DNA from: Malania oleifera
Lineage: Eukaryota; Streptophyta; Magnoliopsida; Santalales; Ximeniaceae
Direction of reading: 5' to 3'
NCBI RefSeq assembly: GCF_029873635.1
Contig: NC_080425.1
Location: forward strand, 43,666,402-43,730,401
Length of the DNA stretch: 64,000 nt
The translations under genes and the position numbers were made by a program. The notes beneath the pieces are model-generated. The model was not told the DNA's origin and did no database searches. It saw nothing but the letters and a program-made list of their open reading frames with translations. Shown one piece after another: positions 38,201-52,100 of the stretch (its first letter is position 1; every line of letters starts with the position of its first letter).

Positions 38201-41200
38201 TTACATTTTTGAATCTCTTTTACCGAAAATTTATGCCAAATGGGCCCTTAATTTATTTACGCGTGATATGCTAAGCAGGACATTTTGGTTGGTCAGTTGG
38301 ATGTTTGTTCCATTATCTTGTCTATTTTAGTTTTTGAGCTTGAATTGTCAGCGTTTGAAAGTTGACCTAAATTGAAGTTTTGTTAAAGCTTCCTTGAAAG
38401 CAGATTTTAGATCAAGGTCACTTCCTGAATCAGTTGTTGTAAGTTTGCTTACTTCCCGACTCTCAAGGGATTTTACCTTTGGAATCTCTTTTAGCATTGT
38501 TGTTCAACATGCACCCTTAATTTTTTTTTTTTATTCAGAATGTAAAGGACATCTTGTTTGGTTTGTCCATTATCTTGGCTATTTTAAGGTTCTTCTACTT
38601 AAATTTAATATATCTCGACGATTCATATTTATTTGTACTTAAATCTTTTATATTTTAAGTATACATTTGTTAATCATGCAAATTCTGATAAAAAGAGTTT
38701 GCTAATCTTGCAAACTGTTTTGCTCTAAACTTTTCTAATGATAAGGTTTAGCTTATTCTAAGTGTACTTTAAAGTGCGTATAATTTTGTCTCTGAGTTGT
38801 TCTATTGTAGCCTAAAATTTCGGATATTATTTTCAGCAGCACTCCTGTTTCTGCCCATGTCGGACCTTGTTTTTCCATTTTCGGCAAAGTCATGGAGAAA
38901 GTTTTTCTATTTTCTATCAGTCAAGATCATGCTAATGACTTAGGATGCTAAGGAATATTTGAGGGATGCATGGACAAGGGTCCAAGTGTTTATCAATATT
39001 GAGATGTAATCCTGCTCCAACCTGTATGCATACCTGAGGAAAAATAACCAACTTACCCAGGGGGGAGGGTTGCGTTGAATTTGAGATCTAATTCAGTTTT
39101 TTAAAATAAAATAATTTTATTTCTTTTTGGTAATTAAGGAATATAGTATTGTACTGGCTGTGGGAATTAAAGCCATTTTACAAGTGTACTGTTGGAAAGT
39201 CCAGCCTTGTTTTTCTTCATCTGTCTCAGTGAATTTCTAACAATAAAGTATGATAAATCCCTTCTTTGAAATTGCTTGAAGGATTGTGAAGGCAAATCTC
39301 CCACAATTTGTGATGTATGATGCTATGTTTTGGCTGCTGAAATATTGAAGTGATCATATTTGCATGGCCTTATATGAGAATAATGAGTTAGTAAAAGTAG
39401 TTATATGGTGATGGTATTTTATTGAAGTGATCATACTTGCATGGCCTTAGATGAGAATAATGAGTTAGTAAAAGTAGTTATATGGTATGGCCTTAAAAGT
39501 AGTGATCATACTTGTATGATGCTATGTTCCATTTATTATTATTTTGATTACTTAACATGAAAGAAGAGTTTTATTGAGAGCAGTGGGAGGTTGTGCGCCA
39601 GACTTTGGGCCCAAGCTTCCTTTTGACTTTACCACCCTTTGTTTACCATCTTATCTCTTACCTAGTTGGTTTGTCCTGGAGACTGGGGACTGGGGAGTAG
39701 CACTATGCGCATGTGGACAGCCATTGTAAAATGTGAAAACTTTCTAACCATTGACGATGAATCCTAAAAAATTTCCATGTTGCTTTACCCCTTACACTGT
39801 TTGAGTATACTAGATTGCAATAAAAAAGATCTATTAACAGTTAAACAAGGAATTCATTGCCTGGAAAACTGAATGAAGGCTTAGCAGAGTCAGCTTACTT
39901 TCCAGTTTCCATTTTGGCTAAGAAGTAGAGTAAGCATAAAGAAGTCTCTAGCTGTTTCACCATTCCAATTTATGCAGGTTCTGATGGGTCCTGGAAAAAT
40001 ACTTTTTTTGCGCCCCTTTTCTTTTCCTTGCATCCTGGTATTTAAGAGAATGGTCCCCACCTATTGCAGTCAAATGCTTAAATAATTGGTAATCTGCTTC
40101 TTTTGAGCTGTAGCTTATGATTTTGCTTCAATCAAGGTGATGAAAATGTTGTTGTGAATACTTGAAACCGAGCTGTACTTTGCAACGCAGCAGTGAACTG
40201 CATTTAAGAACTGATGGCTATTGTAGTTTCCCGTAGTTGCTCTCTTTAACTTTGTTGCAGAAATTAACCATTTTTGCTTGCAAAATGAATGTTGTTTATA
40301 GTATTTATTGTATTCCTTGGCTATCTTTTAGCACAGGGTACTTGATTTTGGACATTATGTGGATGTTTGGTGTTTGACAACTGTAGGATGCAGGAGTGCA
40401 TGCCTTATCAAATGTTTGCCATGTTGATGTTGAACGCATTAGCAAAAGGAAACCTGGCGAAGTGGTAAGAAATGTACAAAATTAACATATATTTTCTTTT
40501 TCTTAAGTGTGTTGGTTGCAAGTGTGCTGAATATGTTTGGATTAATGAAATTGCATATGATCTTCATGTAATTGTTTTGTTCACTCTTGGAACTTGTAAT
40601 ATGCATTATTTGCATTAGGTTTTTGTCCCTTTCAACTCTTTTCTAGTATTGCTTCGCCAAACCAATAAGTTTTTATTTGGAAAAGTAGATATACAAATTA
40701 AAATAATTCTCTATGCATCCAACCCAACTAGGAAAAAATGAGGACTTGAACAACCATCAAAATCAGGACACATAGATTTGATCAGTTGTTGAGAAATGCG
40801 AACTAAGTAGGAATTAGATATGTGGAACTGACTCATCATTTTTTTTCCCAACTGGAGAGCAAATATGGGCCAATTTAATTTAAATACAAACAAGTGCCAG
40901 CAGATAAATAACACTAAATCAATTTGTGTGGAGTCGAGTAGTGTAAGTAAGCTCATGTGGTGACAATGAAAGGACCTATGCTGACTTAGTAGTCTCAAGA
41001 GATTTTTCTGATAGTTCAATTTTTTGCAGATGGTCCAAAGTAACTCCACTAATAAACTGAAATACGGTGTAGGCAGTGCAGGCCCTCACTCCAAAATTTC
41101 AATGGTACAATGACAGCATAATATTTTGCAAAATATAAGTCAAGAAGTGAACCAAGCACAATCAAACAGTGTTCTATCAAACAACTTCAAAATCTCAAGA

Positions 41201-43107
41201 AAAATCCAAATCTTGTTGTTGGAACTGATTTCTTTGATTCTGTAAGTTGCAGTGGTGGTGGTGGTGTGAAGAGAAAAATACCAGGACTTCAGGGATTTTC
41301 AAGGGTGACCTGAAAATATTTAGCCAGTGTGTGGCAGCTCCCGGGTCAGATGCTGATGAAATTTTAGGGTAGAGGCATGACTGTAATTTTGTGGAAACTT
41401 TTTGTGTTGCAGTGTTTGAATCTGCTTTTGCAAACTCTATGAGAACTTTGTTGTTGCAGCACCTGAAGCCTGTGCAAGTGAATTGCTATAGTTTTGTGGT
41501 TGTGGTTCGAAATTTTGGATGATTATTCAATGGAAATTGTTGGATAGAACATTCATGGTGGATCAGTTACAGATGATAACGAAGGACGATTGTGGGTGAT
41601 TGGGGTTTGCTGTAATACCAAATTGAGGCAGGGGGAATTAAGGGAGAGGAGCAGAAAGAATAAAAAGAGAGGAAGAATGAAGCAGCAGCAGTAAGGCTGA
41701 AGCATAAACAGCCGTAAGGGAGAAATAAAGGAGGGGAGGGAAGAAGAAGAAGAAGAAGTAGAAGAAGTGAGGAGAATGAAGAGAGAAGGAGAGGGAAAGC
41801 ACCGCATGTAAGAGAGGGATAACTGTTTAGTTTTGTACCCAATGAAAGTACGTATACACCCAACATTGCAACTGAAACAAATAACTACCAAATATAGTCC
41901 CAAAATACTTAAAATGCACAAAATAACCCTAATTAAGTAAAATTATGAATAACCATTCCGGACTAAAATAAAAATTCCTAATTTCTAAACCTGTAGATAC
42001 AATAAGTGCATCTAACGTTCTGCATTGGTGGTCCTCCATCATCAAAGGATTAATGGAAAATTATATCAAATCATATAGGTGAGATTTAGATTTTGATTTC
42101 AACTAAAATTTGTAGGATTCAAAAGTGCGGAATTTTAGGATTAATAGAAAATTATATCAAAAGCATATCATACACATGAGGTTTAAAGTTTTGATTTCTA
42201 CAAAAATTTTTATGCCTTAAAAGTATGGAATTTTCCTTTATTTATTTAGAACTTTCTGTAGTTCTAGCATTTTTGTCTGTTTAGTTAGTGAGTTGTCTGA
42301 AACTATTTCCTAACTTGTTTTGGCAGTCAGGTTGAGGAGTCTAGATCTCATGTTAACCTGATTATTCACTTATTCTATGGTCTTGTCATGAGATGTCTTA
42401 GACTGTTCCTCATTCTGACTCAGGCAAGTCTGCTGATGCATTTTATGGGTGAAGTCACCAAATATTACATTTATATGCCTCTTCTATAAGCATGGTTCAA
42501 TAAAATATGATTAATAACATGACAATAAGCTTCATTCTGTTCAGCTCCAATTGGGGAGTGACAGAAGTGTGTGGAGATTAAATTCTTGTGGGGAATTTTC
42601 TTGTAAATTCTTCCTCTCTCATTTGACTCATGCTCCTAATACTACTCCTTTTGCCCCTCATTCTTTCACTTGCCAAAGGCCCTTCTAAGGTTATGGCCTT
42701 TTTTTCGACAGCGATGTTGGAAAAGATTAATACCGATGACACGCTTCAGAAATGGGGACCTAACAAGTTTTTTCACTTGATGTGTTCTCTGTTTTTAAAG
42801 TGCAGATACCTGTTTACATTTTTTCTCACATTGTCATTTCTCTTGGCTTTTTATGAAGTATTTGGTTTGAGAGAAATGCCAGAATATTTAAGAACTTGGA
42901 TACTCCTCTTTACTTGGTTTGGAGTAGAGTGTTCTTTCTCGCTTTCGGTATTTACCTCTGTCAGATCTGTAGTGAGACTGGGTTGCTTTGCAGAGTAGAG
43001 CTGTTCTGCAATCTTTGTTCTCTGGTTTTCTTGTTTGTTATTTTTTCTGTTGTATCAGGAGGATACCTTATCCTCCATATTTTCCTTATTTTTTCTTGTT
43101 ACACTCT

Positions 43108-43139
<32 letters not shown>

Positions 43140-46110
43140 TTCTCTCTTTCTCTCTCTCTCTCTCCCTCTCTAATAAAATTATTTGTATATCCAAAATAAG
43201 AATTAACATGATACTTTTCTGTAATCAGCCCCTCGTGTGTGTGTATTAAACAAATAACAAAAAAGGAATCAACCCAAATTCATAGTGATTGTTTTAATTA
43301 TCTTTATGCAGCTAATATTAATTATGTGCTTTGTAATTGAAAATTCAAAAAAAAGTATGCACAAAATATTTCATTGCGATCAATCATGTCACACTATTAT
43401 TATTTTAGTCAAGTATAGAATATGCTCAAACATGTAATAAGATAGGGAATTGAGGTCATGGTACATACTAGGCAATGTCATAACTCATACTACGAAATTA
43501 TCAATAACTTATCATGAATACAACCACTTAAACAGTTATTTATTTACTTGAAAGTAGCCGTTACTCCCCACTCAATTCATGCATTATTTTAGAATCAAAA
43601 AGCATACATAGAAGTTTTGTGCATTCCTGCAAATAATGACATGTAGTCACATGGAAGTATAAAACAGCATACATGTATATATATTGTTCAGTTTCAGTGT
43701 ATTAACTATCCAGCTATCAAGCCTTGTTAGTATTGTTTCAAAATAACCAGCAAAGGAAAGAAGAATTAGTAATTGATTATGAGCTTCTGTAATAATTTTA
43801 TCAAATTCTTTGGAAGGTTAGGGCAGACCATCTAGTTAGCTGGGATGTGGTCAGCTGATGTAAGTCTGAGGGGGGTTTGGGCATTGGGAATGTGGTATCC
43901 AAAAACATCTTCCTCATAGGCAAGTGGCTTTGAAGGTTCTGTCTGGAAGTTGACTCTCTATGGCATGACCACATAAGGTGATTAAGAGCAAGAATGGGAT
44001 TAAATGGAAATGGGTGGGAGACAAGATGCAGTGGCATTTCCTCTCACAACTATCCCTGGAAATTCATGTCCCTGGTAGCTTGTCTGTTCTTTCCTGTTAT
44101 CCGGTTTAAAATGGGTAATGACAAAAAAGTTTGGTGGGGAGGGGGGGTCTTAGTTGGAGTTGAAATTTCCTTGTTCATTCAAGATTTCATTGCTTCATAA
44201 CATTCTTATCAGCTCCTTGATTTCTTATGGGGTGGTCCTTCTTGGGATTTCCATTTCTTTAGGAATCTCAATAAAAGAGAGGTTGAAAATATCATTATTG
44301 TTCTTTCTTTATTGGACCATCATGTTCTTACCACTCATGAGGACGGAAAAGTGTCGGAGGGTGATTACTTGGGTACTTTCACTTCTAGATCCTTTCTATC
44401 TCACCTTTTAAAACATCCCTCCCCCAACCCTTTTCCTTGGAACCACATTCTTTGGTGGGCTAAGGTCCCTGGAAAGACTCAGGCTTTTGGTTAGACCGTG
44501 ATCTTGGAAAGGATTGTCAAGCAGGATTTGCTTTAGAGGAGAAGGCCTCATAAAGATTTCAGTCCTAACATGTGCTTCATGTGTTATGCAAGCAACAAAA
44601 CAAATGCCCATCTTCTTGTGCCCTGCAGAGTTGCATCGGAGCTTTGGAATGCCCTCTTTCTCTTGCGGAGGAGCGGTGGGTGGCCCCAAGAAAGGCGGGA
44701 GACTTGTTATTGGTCAACTTCTGGGGTTATATAAAGAACAGAAATGGAAGAACTCTTTGGTTTGCGGCTGTCTTTTCCATCCTTTGGACCCTGTGGATTG
44801 AGAGGAACGCTAGGATTTTTAAAGGTTGCTCAACCTATGCACAGTTACTTTGGGATGGAGCGACTTTCCTTGCATCCCTTTGAGTGTACTCTCTTGAATT
44901 TTTTTCGGGGATTGCCACTGTCCAACTTCATGAGAGACTGGAGGGCAGTGCTCTTGTAATTGATACTTGTACTGTTTTTCCTGGTTCCTTCAGTAGTTTT
45001 TAGTTTTTTGTATCTTTTGAGTGTACAGGAGTGACTGCTTGTCCTCTATTAAGTACTTTGTTTATTGCTTTAATGAAATTGTCTTTTATCCCAAAAAAAA
45101 AAATTTATGTCAAATTCAGTCCTTCAAGGGTAGCCTTCACCTCAACCCGCTTTTAGCTTCATTTGATCCTTGTATTTATGCAAGTTCCCCATCATCTGAA
45201 GTAGTGAATATCTCAATGGCTGCAGCGCAGAATTTTCTGCAAAGAATGGTGTAGGTTAAGGATTCACCGTCATTTACTCATTTAACTATAAGTAGAACTC
45301 ATGTTATGTTTGTAATCATGATTTTATATTAGGTATTTAATTTATATATTTAGTATGCGTATTACACTATATTTATTTAAAAAATTAATGGTGGATTAAC
45401 AATTATAATTGGTATATCTATTGAATTACTTATGTAATATTTGAGATACCGGCTGAAAGCTTTGACTTTTGTTAAAATGCAGTTGCCGCCTCATGAACCT
45501 ATAGTGGTTAGAAGAGCTGTGAATCATTATTTACAGGTGAGGTTTCTATGAGCTTTGCCATATGTGTAGCTGGTGAACTATGGGGATTGGTGCCCCAGTG
45601 CACACATAATCCTTATTTCATTTTCAGTATATTTGCTTCAATTTTTTGTTTAATGCTTCTTAGGTTATCTTGCTTTCTAGACATTCATTAACATTGTTAA
45701 CAACTTTGATTGAAATCAGCATTATGTTTGAGTGTACTTTTGTTGGCATTGTATTTGGACTCTACTTTGGAAAGCATTCTGGTTATATTTATTTTTATCA
45801 TTATCCAAGTGGATAAAACACCTGCAACAGAATATCTTTCTTGGTCTGTTTTCATGTCTAGAGGTATGCAAAATGACTACTCAGCTAAATTAGATGTGTT
45901 GAGTTTTGGTTAACACATGTAGAACGGTTATTCACATGAAGTTTGTAAACAAGTGGGAGGTTTCATGCCTCCTTGCTGTCTGTGCAATATACACTTGCAC
46001 GCACATGCACTCACACTCACATAACAAGGGTTGAAACCATGAGGCAGTTTTCATTAGCGCAGACTCCGTGGATGGCACAGTGCTGAACCATGTAAATCAA
46101 AGTGTTCTTG

Positions 46111-46141
<31 letters not shown>

Positions 46142-49100
46142 AAATTTTCTGTGTATACGTAACCCTGTGTTTCACAAAAAAATGGATGGCACTAGTATGG
46201 AAAATAAGGTTACCCAAACAAAGGCATCAAATGGCATTCAATGTTTAACCATGGAAATGAGGATGCTTGCATAAATACCTGTTTTCTTTGTTGCTATTTT
46301 TTACCATTTTGCTTTCCAACATCATGGAAGGGCTAACACGATAAGGAATGGAAAATGAGGAGGCAACTAGCCATTCTTGTCAAAGGGACATGGTTTAAAT
46401 AATGGCTGCGACTGTTAGTTACGTAACGGTTTTTTGAGTTACCGATACCGTCACACACAGCAAAATCGGTGGAAAGAAAAACCACAGCTGTAGCAGCCAT
46501 TATGGACTGCGATCATTATGTAACCGCTACAGGACTGTTAATTTCCATTGTTATTTCAAATCAAAATTGAAATTGACATCGAAATCAAAATTTCCATACT
46601 TTTAGAGCTTCAAAATTTTAGTTGAATTTGAAATTTAAGACCTTGAGCACAATTTGCTAAAGGTAGCCCAAATTTGACCTCTGAGACCAACAAAAGTTGG
46701 TTGGTTCCCCGGTATGGGGCAATTGGGTCTGAAGTTAGCCCGTACAAGAATAAGTGTCAACAGCTTCAATTTCACCTCTGCAGGATTTAGCTGTGCTAGT
46801 TAAATCTTGATTGTTAGTTTGATGTATGCTAAATAGTGTTAGGTGTTGAACATAGCTGAGTGTGGCATGGGTTTGATGTAAATGCATGCTTACAGCATTT
46901 GGATGATATAGTGTCAAATGAGTTGATTGGTTGCTGAACTGGTCAAAAAATTGTGACTGCAGAAGTTAGGTGCTTAGGGGCTGTTTGGTTGTGTTTTCTT
47001 TTTTTATTGCAATACAGTGAAGAAACAGGGGCGTTTGTTTGTATTTCTAGTTTCCTTTTTCTACTCTCTATTTTCAGCTGTTTTGGCAAAAATTGTGAAG
47101 CAGACTTTATTGTTGTAGCAAGCTGTTGCGGCAGTACTTTAGGAATCAGAAATTCACTTTTGTGGATTAAATCATTGTATTCAACTTTTGTGGATTAAAT
47201 CACTATATACACAATTTTTAATAAACAAATTGAAATGAAATGACCATGTGAATTTAAAATATAATTAAAAGAAATGTCAATAAGTTTTCTAAAAAACTGA
47301 AAAAAAAAGGTCATTCAGAAAATATTTTACAAATTTTCAATTGTTATATGAAATAGGATTGTTCTTGGAGCACTAAAAAGTGGGTTTAAAAATATAAAAA
47401 TTAAGTAAATAATTATAATTAGTTTTTATTTTTTATCATAATATTTTCGAGTTTGTATTTTTTTCAGTTATTATTATTTTCAACATATTTCGTTTAATTC
47501 TTATTTTTATTTAACATTCATTTAGGTTTTTAGTTTGTTTTAGTTTTGGGAATATTAACTAAACAAGTTGATAGTTTCAATTTTCTGTGTCTTGTGTTTA
47601 GTTTTTGTTTCTGGTTTTCTTTTCCATAATTTTTGTCACTGATACCATGGCTCCTTAGTTTATACAGCTGGACAAGCGAGAAATCACTTGATGGATTATA
47701 ATATAAACTTGCATTTTCAGGTGTGAATCAGTTTTCAGGGAGAAATCACTCGATGTAGTTTGATATAAACATTTGGTTATGGATAGGTTTTCAGAACTAT
47801 TGGAACTTCATTATTAAAATCATTGCCCAATTTGCATGCCATCATGGCTTCTTTTAGATCTTTGTATTCTTATCCTTTTCATCACTCATGTGTTCTTGCT
47901 TCAAAGATACGGAAGTTAATACATTTCTGGGTTTGATTTGTGGCAGAGGGAAGGTGACATGATGGTGATTGATGTTCGGTGTGTTCCAGCAGATTTTCAT
48001 GCTAGATACAAAGCTCAAGAGCGGACGTAGGTATCAACAAATTCTGATAATGTTGGTAGAGCTCATTATAACAATGAGCTATGTATATCAGCACATAAAT
48101 TAAAACATGTATATGATTATCTTAAAACATGGCGTCTCTTGTATTTTCATTTCTAATATACGCACCTAGATTGCTTCTAGCTAATATTCTGCCTAGTACG
48201 GTGGTGTTTTAACATAAGTGATTGCTATATTGTGGCAAGACTATATAGTTTTCCTAGTTTTGAGTTATATTAATCAATTTCAAGTAGGGTTTTCAGCTGA
48301 ATGCCATTCAACTTTGGATCGAATATCAGATGCATATTTGGTTAGCCTACACCCCTGACTTCCAAAAAGTGGTCAATATACGCAAAACAGATAATAGCTT
48401 AAAATTTAATTATTTTTTACCACTGGGTTTGTTTGTATTTTCATTAACTTGCCCTCTGGATAAGATTTTGAATTATGATGATAGAGATTTTCCTTTAGAT
48501 ATTTCTATCGCTTGCTTTCTGGGCCAGAGCCTTTGTCAGCCTTTGAGAAGGAACGGGCATGGCATGTGACTGAGGAGCTAGATCTTCTTGCCATGCAGGT
48601 TAATTATTACTTTGAACTAATTATGTTTACCAGGTCTAGTTTTATGCCTCGACTGTTCTTGGCAAAGCATTTATTTATCATTTAATTTCATACAGAGAGC
48701 ATGCAAAGTTCTTGTTGGATGTCATGATTTCAGTTCCTTCAGGGCTTCTGGTTGTCAGGTTGTTCCTTATTTTCTGATAGTTACAGATTTTTTTTTTTTC
48801 TCTTGTTTTGTATTATTGTATTTTCTTTCTTTTTGTTCTGGCTGATCATAATATTTTATAAAGTTAAAAACTACATGATGATTCATTTAATCATTTTCTA
48901 CTTTCCCAAATCTTCTGAGAGCTTATCAGAGAAGTTCACTGGTTATTTCAGTTCAAAAGGGAAGTGTTTGTCTCCATGGAAACAGCCCCGACTCGATTGG
49001 ATACATGTACGACATGCGTCAGAAATTAATTTTGGACATGTTCAGACATGTCCAGACATGGGATACACAAGCATGGGACACATTTGAGCTGTTTTTAGCT

Positions 49101-52100
49101 TCTCTAGCCACTGTATACAAAACCAAAAAAAAAGAGGAAAAAAAAGAAGAAAAAGAGTCAGATAAAACAGAAGAGACGGACAGTTCCAGTGCACCTTCAT
49201 CGAACAACTAGAAGTCTCACACCCTAGCAGCACTTGCAACCCCATTCTCCAGCATTCAAACCTGTCCCAGCCCCCTAGCCTTCTTTGCAGGACATCTCAT
49301 CCTTCACTGATTGCGATCTTGGCTTTCCGCCAAAGGCTCAAGGCCCCTTTCTGGTTTCCTGTAGCTGGATCCTCCAGAACCACAAGGCACAAGTCCTCGT
49401 GAGCCCATCCTGCCAGCCTCTTCTCTCATGAAGGCTTGATGGCTCTTCTTTGCTCAATGTCCCAGGCCTCCTCTTCACGTTTGTCACGTTTACTAGTTCG
49501 TAACTGAACTGCCCAAGAAAAAAATGATGTTTTGGTTAAATACAAAGTTGATGTTAATATTTCAGTGTTCAAAAATCAAAAGTTAAAAGGAGGGCTGCCA
49601 ATTTTTTGTATATTCGTTTTTTGTTTTGTTTTGTTTTTTAAAATTTATGGATGATGGTATTGATAGAGTACCTAGGGAAGTTTTTGGCAGGTCTTAGTAA
49701 TGAAGGGTGTATGTAGTAGATATATTGAGGTCATTAAGGATATGCATGATGGAGTAGTGACAAGCGTTAGGACTATAGGAGGGGAATCTAGAGATTTTCC
49801 AATCACAATAGGTGTACATCAAGGAGTCCTTATCCTTTTACTTTAGTGATGGATGCAATTACTAGGAATATCCAAAAAGAGATTTCTTGGTATATATTGT
49901 TTGCAGATGACATTGTGTTGATTGATGAAAGTAGAAGTGGAGTGGAAACTAAGCTAAAAATTTGGAAAACTGCTTTAGAGTCTAAAGGTTTTAGGGTAAG
50001 TAGGAATAAAATAGATTATATGAAATGTAATTTCAGTAACATAAGGAGAAGTAATGGAGAGAATATTAAACTTGATAATCAAGAAATTAATAGCACTAAT
50101 AAATTTCAATATCTTGGATTTCTTATGCTAGTAGAAGGGGAAACTGAAGAAGACGTAATACATAGAATTAAAATAGGTTAGGTAAAATGGAAGAGTGTTA
50201 GACATGTTGTGTATTGGAAAATACCCTTAAAATTAAAAAGAAAGTTTTATAAGACATGCTATTCCTTATGGTTCGGAATGTTGGACATCTAAAAACATGT
50301 ACACAAAATAAAAATTGTCGAAATGCGAATATTAAGGTGGATGAGTGGTATAACATTGAAAGATACACTAAGGGGAACAAGCATATACCACAATAATGAC
50401 ATAAAACTTGTAGAAAACAAGATAAGGGAGGGGCGGCTTAGATGGTTTGAGCATTTGAAATTGATGTGAACCTGTGAGATTGGAATTCCTTAAACCCACA
50501 AATAAATTGAAAACCTACCCAAGAATGCCAAGAATTAAGTCAAGATGATCTAGACCCGTCGAAATCTCGTTTCAAGAACCTAGATTCGGTGAGAACGCCA
50601 CAAAGGTTTGGCCTTTGATAGGTTCTTAGTTCATTCAAGAACAAGTAGAGAAAAATGAAAATTCTCTATGAAGAAAACTTCATTCACGCTCAACTTGTGT
50701 AGAATGCGGCTGCAAGTCTGTTTTTAAACCCGTCCATGAAACCCTAGGGCCAACTAAGGCCTACAACAATTAAAAGACATGGGCTGAACATCTCAAGCCC
50801 AAAACACCCTAAACTACATGCCTATAACTAACAAAAGAAGCCCACCTAATAAATTAAATAGGCCCAAACGCTTACAACCATAGAAACATAAAATAGGTCC
50901 ACATGCCTATACTTAATGAAATAAAGAGTCTACACTAAACCACTAGGCTATGCCGCCCCCCTCTGTAGCTTTCACATGGATTAAAGTCGGTTCTTCTTCT
51001 TTCAAACCCATCTTGAATGTTGGGGTATTGCTTGATAAATTTGCAAACTCTGCCCAAGTAGATTGCACCAATCCTTGTATTGCTTCCTTGATCTTCTTAG
51101 CTATTGACCTTGTGATTGGCCTATTTGGAACTTGCAAGGGATCTTTAAGACTTTGTCCACCATGGGGCCCATTAGAAACGTAGGTCTAGTAGAGCACCTA
51201 TGAGAAGGAGTGAGTTTAGTTATTGTGTCTGACATGTAAAGGTGTAGGGTTAGGCCTAAAATAACTTAAAATGAGGTAGTGAGGGAAATTTAATAGCCCT
51301 TAATCTAATAGAGGAAGCTACATTCAATCGGGTGAAGTGGCGGAGAAGGATTCATGTAGCCATCCTCACCTAGTAGGACTTAAAGCTTGTTATTGTTGTA
51401 TGAATATTAATATTGTTATCATAGTATAGAACTATGGAAATGTGGAACCATGGTTTTAAAACCCAGATCGGTATCTAACCCAGTAAAGCTCCCAAGTTGG
51501 CCAAATCGGTGGTCGAACCGTTGAGGTCAGTATGATATAAATGTATATTAATTTATATTTTTATGCGTATTTATAAATATTCAATGTAATAAATATTATT
51601 ATAAAGTAAAAGTATACAATTACATATAAAATATTTTATAAAAATGTTTGATTAAAACCACATATGTCAGCAAATTAGAGAAAAAATGAAAAAGTAAATT
51701 CTGACAGCCATCTAAATAAAATTTTGTATTATGTTATAAAAAATTTATTTAAGTTTATATTTGTACCCTGTACTTTTTAGTCAAGAACACAATAATATTT
51801 GAAAACTGTAGTGGCCTTTTAGGTTCTGTTGAGTATGTTATATAAAAGTAATTCCACACATAAACATCCCCCCTTGGTGTATGATTGCAACAATAGATCC
51901 TGGGTTCGAGTCCTAATACCATCACATTTCTTCACAGTTCTATTTTCTCTCTTTAAAGAAAGAGGTCGGTTCACCTGCTTTCGACTCTGGCTCAGATTGG
52001 TTTTGTTCAGTTTGGGCTGGGTTCGCCAGATCAACCCTTGTTCGCATGAAAACCCGTTCTATAAGGCTGACCAGATGGATTGGTGGCCAGTTCTTATTGA

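Noticed and set aside
46977-46993. GGGGCTGTTTGGTTGTG as one end of a MITE
   Set aside because: No inverted partner or target duplication was found within several hundred bases.
49005-49211. Lys/Glu-rich frame of 68 codons
   Set aside because: Its charge comes from an A/G-rich low-complexity run; there is no start context, splice structure or homology.
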